The notes below the pieces were generated by a model. The model was not told the origin of the DNA. It did not search any database and worked only from the letters and a program-made list of their open reading frames with translations. DNA of 7,847 nt from Candidatus Hodarchaeota archaeon (GTDB lineage Archaea > Asgardarchaeota > Heimdallarchaeia > Hodarchaeales > YT1-057): the NCBI GenBank assembly GCA_016839955.1, contig JAEOTI010000752.1, positions 1-7,847 of the forward strand, in the 5' to 3' direction. Positions 1-4,820 of the stretch are shown piece after piece. A program made the position numbers and the translations under genes. How positions within the stretch are numbered: the stretch's first letter is position 1; the number at the start of each line of letters is the position of its first letter.

Positions 1-1224
1 GGATATGATATGCTTATTACACCCCCTGCTGGTGAGCGAGAATTAAGAATCTCTCCGGCTGTTAGAGGTCGCAGACAAATTGGAGAAGACGGTTTAGGAG
101 CTGTTCTTGGTTCTAAAAAGATTAAAGCAGTTCTTATTGAAGGATCAACTTCAAATGTCACTCATTTAGATATTGAAGAATCTTTTCTAATTCAAGAAGC
201 CTTGAGTTCCTCCAATGGAAAAAAATCACTTATTGCTAACAATTTTACTCGTTTATCAAAATCACGTTTGCCTAAACTCTGGGCTGGAGCTATTTCTCCT
301 TCAGGTGCAATTTTCTTAGGCTCTAATTTAGGGATATATGATGATGATATCTTACTAAGAATTAGTCGATATTGTTTCAATCAAGGTCTATCACTTAGGT
401 TTGTTGGAGCTGTTTTAGGAGTTTTTACTAGTTTAGTTAAAGAAGGGCACTCATTTGGCTATTCAAATATAGAATTTGGCTCAAAATCTATTTTTGACGT
501 AATAAAACATATGCAAGAGGATAAGGGAATAGCACATCAAATGACATTTGGTCCAGAATCATTTGTTGCACTCCGTGGGGAAAAATCACCTACGGTAAAA
601 GGAGAAGTAGGTATTGGTATTCATCCTGGAGCATCTACTGGGTATGCCTTAAATTTCGCGTTAAGTGGAAATCCAGTTAGGACTCTCATTCCTTTTATTG
701 AATTTCTTGGATATCCGTTTGGAATGAACCCTAGTTCTTGGAAGGGCAAAGGAAGAGTTTTATGCTGGGCTGACGATTATTTAGCGGGATGTGACGCATT
801 AGGTATCCCAATGGAAGACACTGTGAAAGCCACAAAGAAATGGCCCTTTTTTAACATTGTATTATCATTATCAACTAAGAAAGGACTATACCAGGGTGTT
901 GGGCTTCCTGATATGGTAATTACACAACTAACTGAATCTGAATTCGATATTTCTGTACAAAAAGTGCAACAAATGGGAGCTAGATCAATAATCCTTGAAC
1001 GACTGTTTGGAACTAGAGAGGGACTTACTGGATCAGATGATAGGCTTCCTGAATTCTTTCTTTCATCAAAACCTCTAGAAAAGTTTCCTGCAGTTAAAGT
1101 GCCGAAGAAATTGTTCTATCGAGGAAAAGGTGAATATTATAAATCCCGAGGACTTCTGCCATCTGGTCTTCCTTCGTTAGACACATTAAAAACTTTAGAA
1201 ATAGATAAATTAATTTCGTTATAG
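1..1224 (+). CDS. Aldehyde ferredoxin oxidoreductase family protein, degenerate, N-terminus outside window
   Basis: AOR-family enzymes are cytosolic tungsten- or molybdenum-pterin proteins that oxidise aldehydes to acids with ferredoxin. The frame is open at the left edge (three codons before the ATG at base 10), so that Met is probably internal and about 170-200 residues are missing. Numbering from it, family landmarks are GLGAVLGSK (28-36), LGSNLGI (103-109), a DALGIP segment (262-267), ILERLFGTREG (328-338), DDRLPE (343-348) and the C-terminal EYYKSRGL...GLP (375-388). Oddities: the CxxCxxxC motif expected just before the LGSNLGI block is absent and that inter-motif stretch is about half the usual length. 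The fourth cluster cysteine of the DxxGLC motif is Pro267. The first DxxGL(D/C) pterin motif reads FNQGLS (123-128). Only three cysteines remain (122, 252, 261). I infer a protein without the 4Fe-4S cluster, possibly catalytically inactive or repurposed. Family assignment is firm; activity is not. It converges with the next gene 39 bases downstream. Confidence 0.85.
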   Translation, partial: GYDMLITPPAGERELRISPAVRGRRQIGEDGLGAVLGSKKIKAVLIEGSTSNVTHLDIEESFLIQEALSSSNGKKSLIANNFTRLSKSRLPKLWAGAISPSGAIFLGSNLGIYDDDILLRISRYCFNQGLSLRFVGAVLGVFTSLVKEGHSFGYSNIEFGSKSIFDVIKHMQEDKGIAHQMTFGPESFVALRGEKSPTVKGEVGIGIHPGASTGYALNFALSGNPVRTLIPFIEFLGYPFGMNPSSWKGKGRVLCWADDYLAGCDALGIPMEDTVKATKKWPFFNIVLSLSTKKGLYQGVGLPDMVITQLTESEFDISVQKVQQMGARSIILERLFGTREGLTGSDDRLPEFFLSSKPLEKFPAVKVPKKLFYRGKGEYYKSRGLLPSGLPSLDTLKTLEIDKLISL

Positions 1225-1263
1225 TCAGATTACTCTAATAGAACTATAGAATTAACAAGAAAA

Positions 1264-1572
1264 CTAAAAGCCGTGGATTTTGATAGACAGTTTCGCTCGT
1301 TGATCTGAAGTCTCTTCATTGTCTTCTCTACTGAGTTCAATAGTAAAGGTTTCTCCACATTGGCAAATGGGTTTCACTTGTCTATTAGTATTAGAAAGAG
1401 AACTCTGGTTCTGTATTGGAATCCAGAGTACGTTTCCACATTGACAAGAAAGGCGAAGCTCTACATTATTTACAGTTGGAGTCTCTAATTTCAGATCTTT
1501 TGAAATAAGATGGGGAGAATGCAGGTTTTTCAGCTCCAACCAAGTAGATGAGCATAATTTTGGCTTATGCAA
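1264..1572 (-). CDS. Small CxCG zinc-ribbon-like protein, 102 aa, TTG start
   Basis: Not recognised as a named family. Two zinc-knuckle-like CxCG motifs (Cys43/Cys45 and Cys70/Cys72) stand 25 residues apart, each at the start of a beta-like stretch (CQCGNVLWIPI and CQCGETFTIEL). That is the layout of a small four-cysteine zinc ribbon. The first 40 residues are polar with one extra Cys7, and the tail (80-95) is acidic before a short basic end. No signal peptide or membrane segment is seen, so it should be cytosolic. The reading frame contains no ATG. TTG at 1572 is the first usual start codon after an in-frame TAG at 1597-1599, and a TATA-like box about 30 bases upstream would put the transcript start almost at this codon. 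TTG at codon 12 is an alternative. It lies downstream of, and on the same strand as, the 234-aa zinc-ribbon gene. The role could be nucleic-acid or protein binding, but nothing here decides it. The paired motifs make chance coding unlikely. Confidence 0.65.
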   Translation of the reverse strand: MHKPKLCSSTWLELKNLHSPHLISKDLKLETPTVNNVELRLSCQCGNVLWIPIQNQSSLSNTNRQVKPICQCGETFTIELSREDNEETSDQRAKLSIKIHGF

Positions 1573-1599
1573 TAATCTGAATAGTATGATACAAAGCTA

Positions 1600-1611
1600 G
1601 ATTATAAGGTC
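1600..1611 (-). promoter_or_regulatory. Possible TATA box of the 102-aa zinc-ribbon gene
   Basis: Read on the minus strand, the bases give GACCTTATAATC. The TATA-like core is centred about 27 bases before position 1578, so transcription would begin some 6 bases before the TTG start at 1572, giving a nearly leaderless message. A short inverted repeat (AGGT, 5-base spacer, ACCT; 1607-1619) sits at the upstream edge where a regulator could bind. Inferred from spacing and base composition only. Confidence 0.3.
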
Positions 1612-1674
1612 TTTTACCTGAACAGAAGAATAACACGTATTTTTTGAAATGATTTGACTATTATATTCTACTTA

Positions 1675-1709
1675 TGAATAAACTAGAGATACTTATTAAC
1701 GTTTATTCA
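1675..1709. repeat. 9-base perfect inverted repeat with 17-base loop
   Basis: TGAATAAAC (1675-1683) is perfectly complementary to GTTTATTCA (1701-1709). A third copy of the core, GAATAAA, is at 1735-1741, so the central arm could pair with either neighbour. It lies 3' of the 234-aa gene and 5' of the 102-aa gene, both on the minus strand. It could be a transcript-end hairpin, an mRNA-stability element or an operator. Arms this long are not expected by chance in a 187-base gap, although the AT-rich sequence raises the odds. Confidence 0.5.
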
Positions 1710-1734
1710 ATGTTTAAATGGAGCTGATTTCATA

Positions 1735-1747
1735 GAATAAAAAGTTA
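1735..1747 (-). terminator. Possible oligo-T terminator after the 234-aa gene
   Basis: On the minus strand a T-rich run (ACTTTTTATTC) begins about 13 bases after the stop codon of the 234-aa gene. Archaeal RNA polymerase commonly terminates at such runs without a hairpin. The run is short (five T, then ATT), so termination may be partial and read-through into the 102-aa gene is possible. Confidence 0.3.
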
Positions 1748-1759
1748 TCAAAATAATAT

Positions 1760-2464
1760 TTAGTCTAGACCCTGTACAAAGCTAGAAATTTGCTGTACGG
1801 TGTTAGGATCTTCCATTTGGATTCCGCAGGAAGGACAGACATAATATCTGAATTCTTTTTCTTTTCCCCAATATGAAACAACATACTGACCTTGGAGAAC
1901 TTGGGTTCCACACTCACAGGTATGTTCAGATTCAATAAATTCTTTTTTCAATCTCCGAACTTTTGAGATAATATTTCGGAGATACAGTTTAGGATTGTCA
2001 ATGCGATGAACTTTGACAGGATCAAACCGTGTTTCAATAAAATCGACTGGACATCCTGCATTATCGCCCATTTCAACTAATTCTGGAAAGACAATGCCGT
2101 TGGTAATGAAAAAAAATCTTTTTTCTTCAAAGCTAGTAATATTAACAGTTGTAGCAAGGCCTTTAGAATAATCTTGATCGTCAGCAACATGTCCAACCAG
2201 TTCTTCGGAGAAAATAAGGGTTGCCATAGAAGGAGTACTATCACCATCAAGACTCAAAACATTTATTTTGGCATTTTCCTCTTTTATTAAAGGTACTACT
2301 TCTTTAAAATCTGATCGACTTGCCAAGGGGCCATCTGTCCGTGAGAGGGTATGTGTAGCAACTCGGTGATTATTGTTTTTAAGATAATCAAGCACCGCAA
2401 GTGAATTAAGTTGTAATAATTTTTCTTCAGACGCTGTGCGTGGAATAATTACTTCATGGCTCAT
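1760..2464 (-). CDS. Hypothetical protein with C-terminal zinc ribbon, 234 aa
   Basis: I do not recognise a named family. The C-terminus (about 180-216) carries Cys183-E-Cys185-G and Cys210-P-S-Cys213-G, 24 residues apart with beta-like sequence between: a classic zinc-ribbon layout. The larger N-terminal part (1-175) is a mixed alpha/beta globular sequence with hydrophobic strands such as INVLSLDG (67-74), MATLIFSEEL (80-89) and RFFFITNGIVF (116-126), followed by an acidic patch and a basic helix (KVRRLKKEF, 168-176) just before the ribbon. There is no signal peptide or membrane segment, so it is probably cytosolic. ATG at 2464 is preceded by GGAG 11 bases upstream, rather far for a strong ribosome-binding site. 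The gene is divergent from the ATP-grasp operon and shares its promoter region, which suggests possible co-regulation. A nucleic-acid or protein-interaction role would fit the ribbon but is inference. Confidence 0.85.
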   Translation of the reverse strand: MSHEVIIPRTASEEKLLQLNSLAVLDYLKNNNHRVATHTLSRTDGPLASRSDFKEVVPLIKEENAKINVLSLDGDSTPSMATLIFSEELVGHVADDQDYSKGLATTVNITSFEEKRFFFITNGIVFPELVEMGDNAGCPVDFIETRFDPVKVHRIDNPKLYLRNIISKVRRLKKEFIESEHTCECGTQVLQGQYVVSYWGKEKEFRYYVCPSCGIQMEDPNTVQQISSFVQGLD

Positions 2465-2540
2465 TGTGTATGTTTCTCCAATCTTGTTTGATATAGGGAA
2501 TACTCTTAAATTTATTTCCTTGAATGATACTCTCTACTAC

Positions 2541-2558
2541 TTTTATAGGTATATAAAA
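2541..2558. promoter_or_regulatory. Overlapping TATA boxes in the divergent intergenic region
   Basis: The segment TTTTATAGGTATATAAAA contains TATATAAAA on the plus strand (2550-2558). The same bases read TTTATATA on the minus strand, close to the archaeal TATA consensus. Plus-strand transcription would start near 2580, leaving a leader of about 48 bases before the ATP-grasp gene. Minus-strand transcription would start near 2527, leaving about 60 bases before the 234-aa gene. No clear purine-rich BRE is seen on either side. A second minus-strand candidate (AAATTTAAG, around 2505-2513) is nearer that gene. Confidence 0.4.
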
Positions 2559-2611
2559 ACCAACTATTGAAAGAAACTTAACAGTCTCTTAAAAACCTTC
2601 CAATAAAAAAC

Positions 2612-2619
2612 AGGATGAG
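2612..2619 (+). promoter_or_regulatory. Ribosome-binding site supporting the TTG start of the ATP-grasp gene
   Basis: AGGATGAG ends 8 bases before the TTG at 2628, good spacing for a Shine-Dalgarno-like element. An in-frame TGA at 2616-2618 excludes a longer reading frame, so TTG 2628 is the first possible start. An ATG inside this site (2615) opens only a six-codon frame ending at 2635. Confidence 0.5.
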
Positions 2620-2627
2620 TCTTCAGA

Positions 2628-3836
2628 TTGGCTAGCGCTAAATATTGGCTTGTGATTGGCTTCAATGCAAGACCAATTTTAGCATCTCTGAGACGCTTCT
2701 TACAGGATGATTCAGGACTTATTGCAGTAGTTGATTATTTTGGGGACATTGAATGTAGAAATCTTTCAGATATTTTATTTTCAGTCCTTAAGCAGGAATC
2801 CAATAGAAAATTAGAAAGAAATTTTCATCGATCTCCTGCAGATTATCTTGTAGAATTGGCAGAAATACTGAGTGATGAAATTCCTATTGAAAAAATCCTT
2901 ATTGGAGGCGGTCTAGATGACCGACCTGATTTATGGCAGCGAATATCGGATATAGGGACGTTGTTAGGGAATAAACCAGAATTGATTAGTGATTTAAGGA
3001 ATAGGGAAAAACTATATTCACTTGCGAAGCGAATTGGTTTTAGAATACCAGATTTTGAGATATTTAATGAACAATCCAATATTGAAGATCTAATTGAAAA
3101 AATTGGAATTCCTTGTATTGTACGAAGATTAGAGAGTGGGGGTGGGCTTGATATATATAGATGTAATAATAAAAAAGAAGCAATATTTATTTGTCAATCT
3201 ATGTTATCTCAATATAAACAAGGGGCAATAATGTCATACGAACAAGGAATTCCCTCTAGTGTATGTACTGCGAGTACATCTTTTCAAACAACGCCTATTG
3301 CTTATAATGAACAACTTCTAAGGACAAAGGGTTCATTTTGCCCGTATCAATTTGGTTATTGTGGAAATATTACCCCTATGACATTGTCCAAGTCATTAAA
3401 ACAAACACTAGATGACCAATTTTCAGAGTTAGGTGAAAAACTTGGAATTTTAGGTTTAAATGGCTTTGATTTTGTTTTAAACCAGGATGAAGCTTGTATA
3501 ATAGAGTTAAATCCTCGCTTTCAAGGAAGCTTAGAACCCATAGAACTCTCCTATGACATTAATCTTGTTTCAATTCATTATAATTGTTTCTTTGATCAAC
3601 TACCCAATATTACACATCCCAAAAGAGTGGCAGTTCGAAAAATTCTTTATACGCCGGAACAGGTGAGGATTCCAGATTTTTCGGAGCTTGTTGCCACAGA
3701 TCGTCCAATTAAAAATGTGATTCTTCAAAAAGGAAGTCCAATGATTTCGGTACTGACATCAGGTTACACGAAAAAAGCAGCAATTAATGAAGCGATGAGT
3801 AGGGAAAAAAAGATTTGGAAAATGCTAGAGATGTGA
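2628..3836 (+). CDS. ATP-grasp carboxylate-amine ligase, COG2232-like
   Basis: Predicted cytosolic ATP-grasp enzyme, which would activate a carboxylate as acyl phosphate and join it to an amine; its substrate is unknown. An N-terminal Rossmann-like pre-ATP-grasp segment begins with VIGFNARPILASLRRF (9-24). A GGGLDDRPDLW stretch (93-103) followed by LLGNKPELISDLRNREKL (112-129) is typical of the COG2232 group. The glycine-rich ATP loop is ESGGGLDI (169-176), followed by the specificity-strand region MSYEQGIPSSV (202-212), YCGNITP (244-250), and the metal-binding end GFDFVL (279-284) with IIELNPRFQGSLE (291-303; Glu293, Asn295 and Arg297 likely at the active site). An oddity is that the lysine usual before the glycine loop appears as Arg166-Arg167. 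The roughly 90-residue C-terminal tail is an extra domain common in this group. Homologues occur, as I recall, with methanopterin-linked C1 genes, but that is memory, not evidence here. TTG start with good RBS. First gene of the operon, 6 bases before the RimK-like gene. Confidence 0.85.
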   Translation: MASAKYWLVIGFNARPILASLRRFLQDDSGLIAVVDYFGDIECRNLSDILFSVLKQESNRKLERNFHRSPADYLVELAEILSDEIPIEKILIGGGLDDRPDLWQRISDIGTLLGNKPELISDLRNREKLYSLAKRIGFRIPDFEIFNEQSNIEDLIEKIGIPCIVRRLESGGGLDIYRCNNKKEAIFICQSMLSQYKQGAIMSYEQGIPSSVCTASTSFQTTPIAYNEQLLRTKGSFCPYQFGYCGNITPMTLSKSLKQTLDDQFSELGEKLGILGLNGFDFVLNQDEACIIELNPRFQGSLEPIELSYDINLVSIHYNCFFDQLPNITHPKRVAVRKILYTPEQVRIPDFSELVATDRPIKNVILQKGSPMISVLTSGYTKKAAINEAMSREKKIWKMLEM

Positions 3837-3842
3837 ACTATT

Positions 3843-4751
3843 ATGAGGAATATTACTGTAGGATTATGTCCAATTAATCGAACTTATTCATTCCAAAGAG
3901 AGTTTAGAAAGATTGGAATAAATCCAATTACCTTTAATCTTGAAGATGTGATCTTTGATGTCGAGAAGGGTCCCCAAATTACAAGGGGACTTAAGAAATC
4001 CTTTGAAAAATTTGACTGTATTATTTCCCGACGATTTGCAGCTCAACAGAATTTAGAACACGTCGCATATTTTATGGATGTCTATTTTCGATTAGAAGAT
4101 GAAGGCATCTGTTTTATTAACTCACCTCGAAGTCATATGATTTGTGTGGACAAATTAGAGACGTTGGTTCGTCTTCAATCCAAGGGAATTTCCACACCAC
4201 GGACTATTGCGTTGGCCTCATATGATATTGATCATTGTACAGATGTTTTTCACGAATTAGGAAGTGACATTGTAGTTAAACCATTATTTGGGTCAAAAGG
4301 AAAAGAAATTATTCGTGTTCAAGACGAAATTACTTTGCGAGCTATCATTCAGATGTTAGAGCGTCAACTAAAAATTGTTGTACTTGAAGAGTTTATTCCA
4401 TCAGATTCTTTTCAAGAAAAGAATATTTATGAAGATATCCGGATATTCGTTGCAGGAAACGAAGTAATTGGGACAATGAAACGTCAAAGCAAGGACTGGA
4501 TAACAAATATTGCGAATGATGGTATTCCTGTTGTTTATGAACCCGACGAAAAACTCAAAGACTTAGCCATGAGATGTTGCGACGCTTGTGAATTGTTTTA
4601 CGGAGGTGTTGATGTAATTATTAGTGAAGGAACTCCAATTGTAATAGAAGTTAATTCTTTTCCAGGATGGGAAGGTCTTCAAAAAACTGTGAAGAGAAAT
4701 ATTCCAGCCAGGATAGTCTCCAAGATACTGGAACATCTTAAATCTTCATGA
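3843..4751 (+). CDS. RimK-family ATP-grasp ligase (possible MptN/CofF-type glutamate ligase)
   Basis: RimK enzymes add amino acids, often glutamate, to a carboxyl group on a cofactor or protein using ATP. All core motifs are visible in its 302 residues (the usual size): DKLETLVRLQSKGISTPRT (103-121), the ATP lysine in VVKP (144-147) and glycine loop GSKGKEI (150-156), EEFIP (182-186), DIRIFVAGNEVIGTMKRQ (198-215), TNIANDG (221-227), GVDVI (255-259), and the magnesium site IEVNSFPGWEGLQK (268-281) with Glu269 and Asn271. The VNSFPGWEGLQK ending resembles archaeal members such as tetrahydromethanopterin:glutamate ligase (MptN), but LysX, CofF or S6-modifying RimK cannot be excluded. No signal peptide; cytosolic. 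ATG start lies 6 bases after the COG2232 ligase stop, so the pair is almost certainly co-transcribed and may act in sequence. An ATG at 4748 overlaps its TGA stop as ATGA. Confidence 0.93.
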   Translation: MRNITVGLCPINRTYSFQREFRKIGINPITFNLEDVIFDVEKGPQITRGLKKSFEKFDCIISRRFAAQQNLEHVAYFMDVYFRLEDEGICFINSPRSHMICVDKLETLVRLQSKGISTPRTIALASYDIDHCTDVFHELGSDIVVKPLFGSKGKEIIRVQDEITLRAIIQMLERQLKIVVLEEFIPSDSFQEKNIYEDIRIFVAGNEVIGTMKRQSKDWITNIANDGIPVVYEPDEKLKDLAMRCCDACELFYGGVDVIISEGTPIVIEVNSFPGWEGLQKTVKRNIPARIVSKILEHLKSS

Positions 4752-4789
4752 AAATCTTTAACAAGTCGTCTTGCTGTAAAAAAAGGTAA
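4748..4789 (+). other. ATGA-coupled 13-codon frame with A7 run, possible true start of the helix-hairpin-helix gene
   Basis: ATG at 4748-4750 overlaps the TGA stop (4749-4751) of the RimK-like gene, the usual archaeal translational-coupling arrangement. It encodes MKIFNKSSCCKKR and ends at TAA 4787-4789. The frame contains a run of seven A (4778-4784). With six A the frame would run on through a lysine/arginine-rich segment straight into the GTG at 4821. It is therefore either a true short peptide, a chance frame, or the real N-terminus of the next protein separated by a one-base indel or a frameshift. Confidence 0.45.
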
Positions 4790-4820
4790 AAAGGGGAAAT
4801 TTCAACGGAAGCGAAAAGCC

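Larger units (their letters stand above)
1590..1786. repeat. 12-base direct repeat TACAAAGCTAGA bracketing the gap between the two zinc-ribbon genes
   Basis: TACAAAGCTAGA occurs exactly at 1590-1601 and again at 1775-1786, 185 bases apart. The right copy lies within the last codons of the 234-aa gene (encoding SSFV on the minus strand). The left copy lies just upstream of the 102-aa gene, beside its likely TATA box. No terminal inverted repeats adjoin the copies, so a transposon footprint is not supported. A local duplication or deletion scar, or a shared binding site, would fit. Confidence 0.6.

Noticed and set aside
192..380. 62-codon minus-strand open frame inside the AOR-like gene
   Set aside because: It is antisense to a clearly conserved coding region and has no recognisable motif; treated as a shadow.
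1590..1786. Small mobile element with 12-base target duplications
   Set aside because: No terminal inverted repeats lie inside the direct repeats and one copy is in coding sequence, so an insertion footprint is not supported.
2615..2635. Six-codon ATG frame (MSLQIG) overlapping the start of the COG2232-like ligase
   Set aside because: It ends in TAG after six codons and coincides with the ribosome-binding site; there is no homopolymer to suggest an indel, so it is probably chance.
2843..3079. 78-codon minus-strand frame inside the COG2232-like ligase
   Set aside because: Antisense to a strongly supported ATP-grasp gene; no domain features.
4749..4751. TGA read-through joining the RimK-like and helix-hairpin-helix frames (they are in the same frame)
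   Set aside because: The RimK-like protein has its full usual length and ends normally; no selenocysteine or pyrrolysine-like element is seen. The ATGA overlap is a simpler explanation.
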